Shown: positions 9,219-20,927, numbered from the stretch's first letter. The stretch is DNA of 64,000 nucleotides from Heloderma charlesbogerti (GCA_026122225.1 JANEZZ010000303.1:379501-443500); one strand, 5' to 3'. Numbers and translations: made by a program. Notes: generated by a model not told the origin, from the sequence alone.

Positions 9219-10475
9219 TACCCATGGCTATCATGTTTGTCAGCACTGCTGACAAGCAGCCCAAATGGGCTTACCATAGCCATTACCATTTTTTTCTTTC
9301 AGGGCCACATTCTCTTGGGGGTAATCTGTTGGGGACTCCATGGGCAATGCTACCCCTTCTCTCTCTGGCATCTTTACTCCCTCTTTTTCTGACATCCCCT
9401 TCAGCCCTGTCTCAAGGTATTTTGGCACCCTAAGCAAGGTGGTATTTTGGCACCCCACAGGTGGATACGCTACCATCATCTCTTCTCTCCCCATCAGCCA
9501 CCGCCACAACCACTCTCCCTCTTCTCCCCCCGCCCCAGGCCTGCCCCCAGCCTTCCCCCCCTCTTCTTTCTTCTCCCTTGTAGCACACCACTGCCACCTG
9601 CCTCCCGCTCTGTGCCTTGGCTCAAGAGGCCATTCCTCAAAGTGAGGCATTCTGGGTGAGGTGGAGCTGGAGATTGCCTGTGCTGTGGAAGCACACACAA
9701 TCATCAGAGAGCCTGAATTTGGGCCAGGTGGGCTCTCTGGAGTGTTGCACTGGCTGCTTTTCTGCTGCGGCAATTGCAGCAAGGAAGCAGCTGGTGGGGG
9801 TTCCCAGGGAGCCCACTCACCTGATACCTAGCTTTGAGGGGTTCTCAGTGCTAGACATCAGATGGGCACCACTCTGGAGAGCTGTGCCACAGAACCCCTC
9901 ACTGAGAACCCCTCAGAGAGAACCAGGGAGGCGGGGTACACGGTTCTCCCTGGCAGCAGAGGGGCATGCAGCTGTAGCCTCCCAACACTGGGCACAGCCT
10001 AGGAGGAGGAGGATCCAGAGAGCTGCCTCCACCGCCATCGCCACCACCACACAGCCACTGCTGCCACCTTCAGGGGATCATTTGATACCCCCAGAATTCA
10101 GCATCTATGCCACTCCACTCAACACCCCCCCCCCCGAAGTGGCCCTGACCTCCTTCTCTCTCTCCATCCCTGCCCAACAGGCTGCCTGAAAAGGGGCAGA
10201 ATGCTCTTGTCAGAGGTCTGCACTGATGTCTTGTGCAGGGCTTCCAAAATTATGCCAAGGACTGCAGGTTGCCTATCCCTGCACTGCCACCTCTCTTTCT
10301 TTTGGCAGACTGAGACTAAAAATAAAAAATTCACATGAAACTTGATGGAAGGAGAGAACTTGGGGCACTCGATTGGATGGCTGCCTACCAACTGCCTCCT
10401 ACTTTCTCCTATTATTTCTGGCCCAAAAAGATGGCTGTCAATAGGAATGCCAATATGTTTTGTCTGATCATTTTC
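9219..10475. other. Unassigned GC-rich stretch
   Basis: This region has C-rich and CT-rich sequence (about 9480-9610, 9990-10175) and overlapping open frames of up to 190 codons on both strands. The frames have low-complexity, proline/serine-biased translations without recognisable domains and open both strands at once, as expected from base composition. No splice-site, promoter or repeat assignment could be supported. Confidence 0.4.
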
Positions 10476-10479
10476 AAAC

Positions 10480-10562
10480 CTTCTGTGATGTAAGCTGCCT
10501 TGGACATCTTTGTTATGGAATGATGGGATGTAATTTGTTGATTAAGAAATAATTAAAATAAT
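10480..10562 (+). mobile_element. Possible L2-type LINE 3' tail
   Basis: GATGTAAGCTGCCTTGGACA followed by an A/T-rich end (TTAAGAAATAATTAAAATAA) resembles the last part of reptile L2-like 3' UTRs (compare 46015-46110). It is short and diverged. Confidence 0.35.
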
Positions 10563-11166
10563 GGTCAGTTGCCTGTCTTGCATTCATGTGCTTACTAGAC
10601 TTTGCTTGACCCATGTTGTTGAGACATTTGATTCAACAGTAATCTGGTTCTGCATTTGGCTAACTAGGTTCTGCTGTGATGTGTCATGACTTTGTTTTCC
10701 CAAAATCATTTTTACTTTATTTATTTACTTACTATTTTCTATAGACATGGAGCCAGCAATTTGGTTGCTTCATTCAAACCAACATGTGAAATCCCCTGCT
10801 AGATCCTAATGCTCAAGATCTCTTTCTCTGGCTTTCCCATCCCTTGGCACCCATATCCAAAGCCCCATTACATGACCACTCCCTTACAAATACCACATAG
10901 CCCATCCTGCCCTTAGACCCTGTGTGGTCTACACCTGCTCCTCTTTTTCATTTGCCCCATCTTTCTATGTTCTTCTGCCCTCTGCCTCCTTAGCATCAGT
11001 TTCCCTCAAGTTCCAAATTTCAGCCTCATTGTCTACTCACTTCAGCCACTTTGCCTCTTATCCTACTGAGGTTTCCCACTCCTGGAATACCAGGCTCTGT
11101 TCCTGTTTCCTGCCAACAGCACCTCTTTGGTCCTCCTACCTACTTGTCTCCCAAAGCCACACTTTC

Positions 11167-11420
11167 CATGGGCCCATCTACATGGGAGGTTTTCTCTGAT
11201 GCTGGTGTGGCTTAAGGTCATTAGGGACACATGATGTCGTGGCCACTCTGCAGCCACCCCAGAGTTTACTTTTGGGGAAGCTGTATTTTTGCAGATTACT
11301 TTTACTCCATTGTTTTTCTTTAGTTCAGCTCCCCTGCAATTCAGCTGCTGTGTGCCCATCCCTCTGCTTTAAATTCAGTATGATCGGGGTGCTCGTAGGG
11401 GTGTGTCTTTCACCTGGCTG
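11167..11420 (-). mobile_element. Third copy (one end only) of the GGGCCCATCTACAT repeat
   Basis: The sequence begins GGGCCCATCTACATGGGAGG and then shares blocks with 33592-33830: GACACATGATGTCGTGGCCA and later AAATTCAGTATGATCGGGGT. This is the same terminal region found at 29093 (minus strand) and 33592 (plus strand). The other end was not found. It appears to be a non-coding interspersed repeat with terminal inverted repeats. Confidence 0.55.
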
Positions 11421-11760
11421 TGCCCTCCATAACCAAGGTAACTAAAGTAACATGCCTGCCTTTCCAGCACATCAAAGTTCTTTCTCTTAAAAGAGAAAGC
11501 TCTTGAAAGAATGCTCTTTCAAACCCTCATAATCACCCTGCACTCCCATTTCGCCAGTGGGAATAATTAGCCTCAGTGATTATGCACTTGTCTGATGTTT
11601 GCGTTACTTCTCTTCTCCGATGTTGTGTTAAATCGCTTCTCTGATGTGTAAGAACTTTATCAGAGTGGCAATCTGGTGTGGTCTCAGGATCACAAGAGCC
11701 TGTCACTGTGAGCAGGGAGAAAGTGCCCAGAGAAGGAGAAAGGGGTGGTGGTGGAAGTTA

Positions 11761-12160
11761 TACTTCCACAACAGTGTGCTGGAATGGTGCGAAATTGGGG
11801 GGTGGTATGTTTTCAGGGGGAGCCTTCAGATGCTGCACTTGAGAATTGGGAATCTTGGCTTCTTCAGGCAAAAGTGTGCACTTTGGGGAAAAGGTGGGGA
11901 GAGGAATAACTCCACAACAGTTTGCTGGAATGGGGTGAAATGGTGGGGCATGCTCTCAGGGGGAGCCTTCAGATACTGCACTGGATAATTGGGGATTTTG
12001 GCTTCTTCATAGAAATCTGCACACATTGGGAAAAATGGGGTGGGAGCAATAACTCCATGACAGTTTGCAGGAATGGGGCAAAATTGGGGTGGGGTGGGAT
12101 GTTCTCATAGGGAGCCTTCAGATGCTGTACTGGATAATTGGGAAGTTTCTAGAGAATTGT
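11761..12160 (+). repeat. Tandem repeat, unit about 145 bp, about 2.7 copies
   Basis: The block TCCACAACAGT..GCTGGAATGG recurs at 11765, 11911 and 12054 (periods 146 and 143). Each unit also contains GGGGGAGCCTTCAGAT and a GATAATTGGGGATTTTGGC-like segment. Units are about 85-90% alike by eye. The period is not a multiple of three and the frames do not persist, so it is not coding. Confidence 0.8.
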
Positions 12161-12241
12161 GAATTAGTTACTCTCCATTCATAATAATGTAGTAGCGGGG
12201 GGGAGCGTGGACATGGGTTGGGAAACAAGCCTTTCTCATTG

Positions 12242-12249
12242 GTTGAGCA
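12242..12249 (+). repeat. 8-bp target-site duplication, left copy
   Basis: GTTGAGCA precedes the palindromic element and is repeated exactly at 12959-12966. Confidence 0.9.
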
Positions 12250-12958
12250 TAGGGATGGACAAAAGTCCCTTACCTGATCCCGAAGCTTGCTTTGCGGTGG
12301 GGGGGAGGCGCTCCATCCCTCCCCCCGAAATTCTGGGTGGGGGGGGAGGAGCCCCATCCCTCCCCGCCGAAATTCTGGCCAGGGGGGAGGCGCCCCATCC
12401 CTCCGGCCGCGAAACCTCCTCTCCTGCAGGAACGCAAATGGCGGCGGCCGTAGCCGCTACCGTTTGCGTCCCTACAGTCAGCCGTGATAAGCTATGTAAA
12501 TGTTTACGTGGCCTATTATGGCTGACTTTGAAAAAAAAGAAGTGTGTATGCAAATGGCGGCGCCCATGGGCGCCGCCATTTGCGTATGCGCTTTTTTTTT
12601 TTCCAAAGTCAGCCGTGATAGGCTACGTAAACATTTACATAGCCTATCACGGTGTTTTTTAAAAATCTAGCCGTGATAGGCTACGTAAATCTTTACGTAG
12701 CCTATCATGTTTGTTTGTTTGTTTGTTTGTTTTACTTGGAAATGGCGGCGGCGGCAGCTGGTCGGAAGACTGGCTGCCGCCACCGCCGCACCGCTGCCGC
12801 ACCGCCGCCGGAGCCGCCGCTGCCAGAGACATTCGCACAAGGTAAGTCCCATCTGGGGGGGGGCGGGGGGCAGACTGTTTCTCCACCAATTTCGGGGGGC
12901 CGAATGCGCTGGCATTCGGCCTCCCCGAGATTTGTGGAGAAATTCTCTGACATCCCTA
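12250..12958. mobile_element. Palindromic hAT-type non-autonomous element (709 bp)
   Basis: It starts TAGGGATGGACAAAAGTCCC and ends GAAATTCTCTGACATCCC then TA, with a perfect 8-bp duplication GTTGAGCA on both sides. Palindromic modules follow in series: about 12430-12470 (GCGGCGGCCGTAGCCGCTAC), 12480-12530, 12546-12590 (GGCGGCGCCCATGGGCGCCG), 12610-12652 and 12668-12708 (CCGTGATAGGCTACGTAAA types). The GGCCGAATGC/GCATTCGGCC hairpin lies at 12898-12922. It shares both ends and hairpin types with 1948-2851 and 1-652. A (TTTG)n run lies at about 12709-12733. GGTAAGT-like motifs occur at 12841-12847 (plus) and about 12267-12275 (minus, weaker). No coding sequence is present. Confidence 0.88.
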
Positions 12959-12966
12959 GTTGAGCA
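12959..12966 (+). repeat. 8-bp target-site duplication, right copy
   Basis: GTTGAGCA, identical to 12242-12249. Confidence 0.9.
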
Positions 12967-13735
12967 GCCCCTGCCCGGTTGATGATGTTCAATTCTACTC
13001 CCTCCACCCAACCAGGAAGTATGGTCCTTTCAAGCGCTGTGTGACCTGTGAAAACCAGATTTTAAAGGTACAGTACACTTGGCCTTTCTTGCTTTGTGTG
13101 TCCCTGACGGACCAAAGCTGATTCCATGAAAATCCAGATAATACTCCAATGCGCTTCTCATTCCATTGTCATGAAGATCCCACCCCTGACTTTCATACTC
13201 CATTACCTCGGGGGAACACCAGAGGTGGAATCAAGGGAATCAAGGGATCACTGTAGGCAAAACAGTCTTTGAATCCCCAACAGCCAGCAACAGAAAGGAA
13301 GAACTGAGGCACATAAACTTTAATTGTACATGCAAATGAGGGGGCAGGGAAATCACACAACCACACAAAAGCACTCTTTTTATTCTTTTTATTCTCTTGT
13401 TCCAGCGACAACTCTCATTCCACAGCCTTCTACTCTGCCCGCATCACTGATCTCATATACACCAGATTCATGCATACACACATCAGAATCAACGTACAAT
13501 AATAATGCAAAAACATTTTTCACTACATATTTTAGTGGAAATCATCTTCCATGTTTTTCTAGAAGCAAAAGACATATATCACTTCCATAGTAAAGAACTC
13601 ACATACAAACACAAGCTTCCCCTATTACAGTATCCAGCACACAGACACAGAAAACATAAACTCACATTAATGCACTCTCTCATGCACACATATACACACT
13701 GAAGAAAGAGATGTAGACTGACTCACTGCCTCATT
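12967..13735. other. Unassigned DNA
   Basis: Nothing recognisable apart from short ACAC-rich stretches (about 13630-13770). No gene or known repeat could be supported. Confidence 0.4.
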
Positions 13736-13847
13736 CAGACAGAACAGCCAAACAGGACACACACATACACAGCCAGTGCTGGCCCTGGACATTTTGCAGC
13801 CTGAGGAGGACCAAAAAATGCCTCCCATTTCTCACTGGATGGTCTGG

Positions 13848-13968
13848 GTCAGTCATTACCTCTCATCCTAACCTACCTCACAGGCTTGTTGTGAGAGTAA
13901 AAATGGGGAGATCTGTAGTTTCTGAAGGAATGGCAAAATATAAATATAATAAAATAAAGTAAATAGTT
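13848..13968 (+). mobile_element. MIR/CORE-like SINE fragment (3' half)
   Basis: TAACCTACCTCACAGGCTTG followed by GTTGTGAGAGTAAAAATGGG and an AATATAAATATAATAAAATA tail matches the core and tail of the SINE seen at 5575-5825, here in plus orientation and without its tRNA head. Confidence 0.5.
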
Positions 13969-14244
13969 GTATACTACAAAAATATAATTGTCCTACAATA
14001 TGTTCATAATAAGCCTCCTTAGCATGTAAAATGGCCATATGTGCATTGCATTTACCTGCATGTGCAGCAGAGACAAGACACATCAAATTCCCCGCTTGGA
14101 AATTTATCTTAAAAAAAAAAAACCCGGGGAAAGGAGCCTGAAGATTGACACCAACTCTTATTAAACATTCAAAATTTGAAAAACATTCTCTTGACTCTCA
14201 TATGCCTCCATCTTCTGACATCAACTCAAAGAAACTTTATTAAC

Positions 14245-14335
14245 AGCAAAAACATCAAAGAGTCTTAAAAACTAACACATTTATTCTGGCATAAGCTTTC
14301 ATGGACTGTAGCCCACTTCATCAGATGCATGAGAT
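14245..14335 (-). repeat. Unclassified interspersed repeat fragment
   Basis: The block TTATTCTGGCATAAGCTTTC followed by CCCACTTCATCAGATGCATG belongs to a repeat I recall as widespread in turtle and lizard genomes. The class is not clear from this fragment. Confidence 0.4.
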
Positions 14336-14488
14336 ATTTGGGGGGGGTTCAGTTTCTTATGCAATACATATGGTGTGGAAGGAGGGAGGATGTAAACAGT
14401 GAGGTCAGAAGGAAATTGCATGCATATATTATTTAATAAAGAAAATGAAGGAAAGTATCTTTCTTTTCATTAAATACTTCACAGTCCC

Positions 14489-14491
<3 letters not shown>

Positions 14492-14551
<60 letters not shown>
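14492..14551 (+). repeat. Compound microsatellite (CT)n(CA)n
   Basis: About 19 CT units are followed by about 11 CA units. The minus-strand reading frame across it is an artefact of the dinucleotide repeat. Confidence 0.95.
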
Positions 14552-14714
14552 TGCATTCCCTTAAAAAAGGAAGGAAGGTACCCCTTCCCTCCCATGTGTT
14601 TGCCTTGTAAAAGAGCCCCTCCTAATTCCACAAAGAAACCAAAAGCAGAAAGCCCCAGTAAGGATGCAGGTTTTTTTCTAATATAGAGACACCCCAAGAC
14701 AAGGGGATCTGAGG

Positions 14715-14812
14715 CTGCAATCTGTAGACACTTACTTGGGAATAAGTCCCATTGAATGCAATGGGGCTTACTTCTGAGTAGACATTTATAGGATTGCAGT
14801 GTGAGTCAGATC
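14715..14812 (+). mobile_element. Short Harbinger-like or unclassified MITE (GCAATCCTA ends)
   Basis: The segment runs from GCTGCAATCTGTAGAC to ATAGGATTGCAGTG. It includes GGAATAAGTCCCATTGAATG and GGGGCTTACTTCTGAGTAGA, which form a partial dyad (AAGTCCCATT/AATGGGGCTT). Related pieces lie at 26415-26485, 28728-28757, 33902-33930 and 34135-34170. The ends resemble those of the element at 27261-27699. Confidence 0.45.
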
Positions 14813-14829
14813 TGGCCATGATGTTTTCT

Positions 14830-15720
14830 TTCGCCAACCACATTTCGGAGGACCAGAAGGGAAATAGTCCCACGCCCCATTGTTCTTTTCTCCTCCTCCC
14901 ACCTTCCTTTCTTACACATGCATGCAAAGCATCTTATGGCAAATCACTGCTGCTGCTGCTATTACTGTACCGCTTCCTCCTCTCCTCCTGAACCTGCCAA
15001 GTGACCTGCCAGGTTGCTTAGATCTTATTTGCCAGAGCACCCCCCATCCAGCGCCCATTCCAACTCTTCCATATGGATGCTGAGCTTGTACTGAGATTGG
15101 CTCAGCCTCAATAATTGCCTCATTAAAAAACATGGCCAATTTCAAAGCATGGTTTCCAGAGGCACACTCCCGAAACAGCCTTTCCTTGGTGTGTGCACAT
15201 GTGATCAGTGAGCTGGGACTGCCTCCCTGCCTCCCTATGCTGTGTTTTGATTATTCTTGGAGGCTGCTGGGGGAACGTTCTGGGCATGCTGAGTATTCCC
15301 CCTAGGTGGCAGGGCGGAAGGAGTGGGAGAAAGAAGCACTGACCCGCCACTGCTGCTGAGAGTAGCTTCATTTTTGCAGATAAGTATGGGGGGGGGGAAT
15401 AGCACTGGGGGAGGTGGAGGAGGGAGATGGGAAATTGGAAGCAGTTCCAATGCCCTTCTTGCCTGTGCCCATGAGCCGTGTCTCCCTCAGTCCCTCTCAG
15501 TCCTCCAGCCTGCTGCTGGCATGTATCCCAGGGGACTTTGCAGCAGAAATCCTTGTTCCCTGCATCAGCACCCTTTCTGTAACTAGTCCACTGGAGTTGC
15601 TGGCTGACAAGAGAAGCTCCTCCCACTGCATGAGCTTGCAAAAAGGAAATAATTTTCCAAGCCCTTATGAACACGGGAATTCATTTGCAAGCATTTTAAA
15701 CATAAATAAATTTGAGCTCT
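14830..15720. other. Unassigned DNA with chance open frames
   Basis: Overlapping frames of up to 183 codons are open on both strands, without domain-like features. Short GCT and CT repeats and a G-run at about 15389-15397 are present. No gene could be supported. Confidence 0.4.
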
Positions 15721-15724
15721 TGCA

Positions 15725-16400
15725 CAAGAGTAAAAGACCGTCTGTCCGCTATTTAGCCAACCTACCCCTCACCCCTCTCTTGTCAATGTCCTCCACTTCA
15801 GTGCTTCCCTTAAGAAACCCATGGGAAGGTGTTCACAAACTTTTTGAAAATTATTTTTCCTGCCATTAAATTTGTGCAAATTTCCCCTCCATTCCACTTC
15901 TCCACCATGAATTTTGCATGACTTTTGCATTCCCGGTCATTGCTCTGTAACCCTCATGTACATCTGATAGTTAGCAATGGAGAGAGCCAGCTGGCAAGAG
16001 CAGCAAAGTCCCCTGCCACTCCTCGTGATCTCGCTAATACTGCCACCGTTGTCCCTCATCTCTTCTCGTCCTCAGGATGAATTTTTCCCCTGAGGTGCCA
16101 TGAAGAAAGGACACCAGAGTGTCCCAAATGTGTTCGCATTTTTTTGTTCTTGTGCAAGTACACAGGAGCAAATGACTCCTGCTAGGAGAAGGTAGGATGA
16201 AATTTACAAGGACATTGGCATTTTGTTTCAAGCAGGAAGAGTAAGTGAAGCGGCCTTTATAAAAGAAAGGTGCTCACTAGCAAGGGAAACACTGAGGTGG
16301 ACAACAGTGACAAAGACTGGGGATGGGGAGTCGAGAGAAGATGCTCCATTTTACTGCCCTGCCATGAGATCTGCACAAATTTCCCCTCCATACTATTGTC
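15725..16400 (+). repeat. Left arm of a large imperfect inverted duplication
   Basis: This arm matches the reverse complement of 16940-17660 along its length. Shared landmarks in the same order are CCACTTCAGTGCTTCCCTTA, GGAAGGTGTTCACAAA, CTGTAACCCTCATGTACATC, GAAGAAAGGACACCAGAG, TACAAGGACATTGGCATTTT and CCATTTTACTGCCCTGCCAT. Similarity is about 75-85% by eye with indels. The repeat family is unnamed to me and no coding sequence is evident. Confidence 0.75.
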
Positions 16401-16819
16401 AGTGTCCTGGTCTGTTTCATCCTCCACTTACTGCATTTAGCCCAGCAGGGCCATACCCCTGTATTGTCAATGCCCTTGTCTATTTCATCTTACACTTTCA
16501 GCTCCCCCCACCTCTGTCATTGTTGCTTCCCTCCAGTACTAGCTGCCACCATCATTCTCTCTCATTCCATCAGTGCCCTCAGCCCCTTTCTCCAAGCTTT
16601 TAAGTTTGCACAAACTTCCCCTCTGTTACTGCCCAGCTTTTAAATTTACGTATGTTTACTGATCCCCAACATCGCTGTTACCCACATGTGTATTTGACAG
16701 CTAGCAGTGGAGGGAAGAGACAAGCATGAAGGTGGGGGAGGGGGAAGCAGCTGGCAGCTGCTAGAGATTTTTGGAGTAGTTATTTCTGCTCCCCCCCCTT
16801 TTTGAGCAGAATCACAAAA

Positions 16820-16821
16820 AA

Positions 16822-16858
<37 letters not shown>

Positions 16859-16940
16859 TCTATACCACCCCATAGCCCATAACTCTCTGGGCGGTTTACA
16901 GAAGTTATAACATTAAAATACAGTATACAAAGTTTTTTTT
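16820..16940 (-). mobile_element. L2 LINE 3' end with (ATT)n tract, minus orientation
   Basis: An ATT microsatellite (16822-16859) is followed by CTATACCACCCCATAGCC and ACTCTCTGGGCGGTTTACA, the same sequence that borders the longer L2 at 44740-44785. It sits between the two arms of the inverted duplication. Confidence 0.6.
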
Positions 16941-17660
16941 TAAATGAAGCAAAATTCATGGCAGAGTTGTAGAGTGGAGGGGAAAATTGTGTAAATCTCA
17001 TGGCAGGGCAGTAAAATGGAACAACTTCTCTCAATTCCCCCCCCCCTCCCATCAATGTCCTCCACCTCGGTGCTTCCCTTGCTAGCAAACAGCTTCCTTT
17101 ATAAAGGCTGTAACAGATTACACTTTGTGCTGGAAACAAAATGCCAATGTCCTTGTAAATTTCATCCTGCCTTCTCTCCTGGCAGTGGTCATCCAGGAGT
17201 GAAGTTTTTTTTGTTTTCTTTTAAAAACCCATTCAACTTGCAAACACTTTCAGGACATGCTCTGGTGTCCTTTCTTCATTATTCCTAGGGGAAAAAATCA
17301 TCCTGAGGCTAAGGAGGGATGAGGGAGGATGTCAGTGGCACTAGCGGGATTGCAAGGAGTGGCAGGGGTTTTCATCATTGTTGCCAGCCTGCATTGCTAG
17401 CTGTCAGATCAGATGTACATGAGGGTTACAGAACAGCGAGCAGGAATGGAAAAAATTATGCACAGTTCATGGCAGAGCAGTAGAATAAATTTGCCCAAAT
17501 TTCATGGCAGGAAAAATTAAAATAAAAACATTTGTGAACACCTTCCTGCAGATATTCTTCCTTCAGTGTAAGGGAAGCACCAAAGTGGATGATAGTGACA
17601 AGAAGGGGAAAGTGGGCTAAATAGTGGACAGGCATTCTTTTGCACTTGCATAAGAGCACA
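16940..17660 (-). repeat. Right arm of the large imperfect inverted duplication
   Basis: Reverse-complement partner of 15725-16400. A further partial module with the same start (CCTTTAAAAAAATGGACG, then GAATCCATCCTGAGGCTGAG-like sequence) continues from 17665 to about 17800, so the repeat appears to be locally multiplied. Confidence 0.75.
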
Positions 17661-17867
17661 AGAGGCCTTTAAAAAAATGGACGTATGTGAATGCATTCTT
17701 CATGATTCCTACCAAATGAAGAAATCCATCCTGAGGCTGAGAAGCAATGAGGGAGAATGGCGGAAGCACTAGTGAGATCACGAGGAGCGGCAGCATTTTT
17801 TTTTCCACTCTTGCTGGCCGGCTCTCTAGTCATTCTGATAACCCATGGAAAAATCACCCTGCTGGGT

Positions 17868-17985
17868 TCAGACAGCATGCTAAGCCACCCTGAGAACAAG
17901 CCACCTTAAACAAACCTTTTACAAGCCATGGGTTCTCAGGGTGGCTTGTTTGTGTAAAACTAGCCTTGACAAGAAAACCTCTTTG
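17868..17985. mobile_element. MITE-like palindromic repeat
   Basis: The segment GGGTTCAGACAGCATGCTAA followed by GCCACCCTGAGAACAAGCC is mirrored by GGTTCTCAGGGTGGCTTG. Related sequence with CATGCTACACCAC and CCATGGCTTAG follows up to 18060, and a longer relative lies at 22441-22944. No TSD was identified. Confidence 0.4.
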
Positions 17986-18059
17986 GGTTTGAATGTCATG
18001 CTACACCACTCTGCAAGCACCTATGGTGATAACCTACCATGGCTTAGTAAGAACCAAGT

Positions 18060-20925
18060 CACTGGCTTGGATCCAAAGATGCCCTTCTGCTAGAGGTAAG
18101 CTTCATCCACTCACAAATGGGCTGTTTCTAACCTAGCAGAAGATGAGAGAAGTGACCCCAGATCCAGAGAAGTTCTTCTGTTTGTGCTAGCACTTGTTCA
18201 AGACTTTGTAGAATTTTTTCAAGTCTTTTAAATAGCCTAATAGAGTTTATATTCTCTGGTCTGTATCTTCCCTATTCACCATATTCCCTGTAATGTAACC
18301 CCTGACACATTGTGGGGTGAGATGTCTTCCAGTAGTGCTTCCATTAATTTTTGCACAATAGTCATGGAATAGCGCTAACACAATTTCTTTTTCAGTTCAC
18401 AGTTCTTCGGATCCAGGCCATTACATGTAAACATTAAACTATACTCCAACTATATGTTATGTGTGCACAGTAAAATATACCCATCACTTATCCCAATACT
18501 GTTCATATATGAAAAAAGATTTGCATCACTTCTGAAAAATTTCTTATCTCAGACTTTCATGAAAAGTAGGATTTTTATTGGATGAATGGATGGACAGACA
18601 CTATCAATAGGGCAATCATAGTTATTGGGGTATGTATCTTTGCATATCAGTTTTTGCTCACAATATAAGTATTTCACAATTTCTCTTTACCTTTTAAAGC
18701 CTGTAATAAGTTTTAAAAGACTGAGTTCTTATTCAAAAGTGATGTGTATATGGAACTTCTGCACAAGTGACCTTCACCATTCAATTCAATGGGGGAAGGG
18801 ACAGTGTAAGTGTTCATGTGGAGCTGCCCCTAATACTAAAGTGAACTAGATGTCTGTTTATTTCAACAGAGTGATTCAATTTCTCATGCCTACAATAGAT
18901 GACTGAATGTAGTTGAAACTGCTGGGTTGAGTCCTGATCATCTACTCAGTTCTGGTAAATTGGCACAAGGATAGATACTAGGGATCAGCAACTGGAAGAT
19001 ACAGGACTGAACATGCCTCCTAAGGAATACCCCACCTCCTAGTTGTCTATCTAAAGGTAAGAGGTATGTGGAAGGACTGGTAGCTGTGACAATGCAATCT
19101 GCAGACAATCTACTTCAGGGATGAATATGGGATTTGCTTAGCCTGTTACCTTCCATTCCCTTCTCAAAGTGTTCCTACTGCAAAATGCTGCTGACCTGAA
19201 GATACATACAGTAAGGATGATATAAACATATAGAAATTTTGAGTATATATTTTAATTAAGTCTATTAGGGGGGAACAAGTCATGATGAGGAAACTGAATT
19301 TAAACAAATGTAGAATAGATTTAGAGTTGCCAATACAAATGACACAATACAAAATCCTGCAAAACAAAAGATCAAAAGAAAAATAATCTGCGATTCACCC
19401 TTCAAAGTCAGCATTTTAGCTTTTAAATGTTAGGATTTTAGCCTCAAGAAGCAACTCCAGGTTTCAGGGTTTGTTTGTTTTTCAATGGGCCAGCCGAATT
19501 TCAAAACTGTTTTGACAATAAACCTTGAGGCCACTAACTTTATCCAAATTCAACCATTTCAAATATCAAAAATCTCTTGTGTGTTCTTTTCATTTTACTG
19601 TATGTATGTACAGTAACCCCATTCCAAATATTCAATGGTCAAATACTTGTGGGAAAATCAGGCATGGATAAATTGAACAGAATTTACAAGGGCTGCTGTT
19701 GACCTAGGGCTGAAAGGTGCCAAACAGTGGCTTCTGTGAACACACAGTTTCAGATAATGGATGTTTGGATAATGAGTATTCTGTTGTACTTATTTCTACA
19801 AAGTATCTCTCCTTTTGCTTTCTGATGCATAGAAAAAAGTCAGACGGGGGGAAACTAAGATTGTTATTACCTGTATTTTATGTCTAGTAGAAAAATGGAG
19901 GTAGCCTATCCAGTAGCACAAAACTCAATTTTAAATATTTTTACAATATCAATATTTATTTTCATTCAATTGATTTGAACATCGAGGAATAAGGTCTTTG
20001 AACATGTTGTGATAATACATACTTTTCTCAATGCTCCTTTTTCTGTGAAATACCTTATGCTTCTAAAATCATCTCAATGGAAAATAATTCCTGAACTGGT
20101 GTCTGATTAGCATTCTGTGTTTGAGAAGTTTATAAAGATAATAGGATTTTCATGACTTTTGCTCAAGTAAGGTGGAAGGGAAACCAAACTCCCACTTCTT
20201 TAGATATTGTGAAATGAGAAGTGCAGTCCAATCCTGATTGTAAATACTGGCCTACAAAACCCAGAGTATTTAATATTGAACAGGCACTACAGTAGCTCAG
20301 TGTACCGATTTGTCAAAGATGACAGTACAGAAGTAGTGACCAGATAAAATATTTTTATCAGTCAAGTAATTTTATCAAAACGAAACTCAGAGAAAGATCT
20401 CTTGAGACCTACTGAAGAGATTTCAAACATGGTACCCAATTGGCCTGCTTGATAATTGTGTCACAAGATTTCTTTACAAGAGCCCAATCCAAGGACTGTG
20501 TACAGTAGAAGGTGGTGTACAAGATCTGATGAAAACATTAACAGCACTTAAGAAAAGGGCTCACAGAAGCATTCCTTCATACATTGTGCCAGCACTCTTA
20601 AACCACTGTGGTATAACTGCATGTACATTTGCACACACATCTGTGGGAACAAGGAAGTATTTGAGAGGGACAACATGATGTAGATGCAGAAGGCAGGAAT
20701 TGAAAGCACATCTTAATGCTCAAAGAGAGGTAGGCAGAGCAGTGAAGCCCTCTCCTCTAAAGCTAAGCAAAGTTCCCATTGGCGCTACAGAGACAATTTA
20801 GCTTGTTCCAGCATAGTTTATGAAAATTAAGCCGATCATTATACATATCTTTTCCTCATTGAGGAAAAACAACAACCTGCTTATCCATCAACAGTATGAC
20901 AAACTCAAGGAAAACTATAGCTGAT
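18060..20925. other. Unassigned AT-rich DNA
   Basis: No open frame longer than about 75 codons, no transposon motif and no RNA gene was found. It looks like ordinary intergenic or intronic DNA. Confidence 0.4.
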
Positions 20926-20927
20926 TG

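Noticed and set aside
9240..10189. 180- and 190-codon frames as possible host exons
   Set aside because: Low-complexity, opposite-strand overlap, no recognisable fold, start or splice context.
15123..15869. 183- and 151-codon frames as a host gene
   Set aside because: Antisense to each other, no domain, partly within the inverted duplication.
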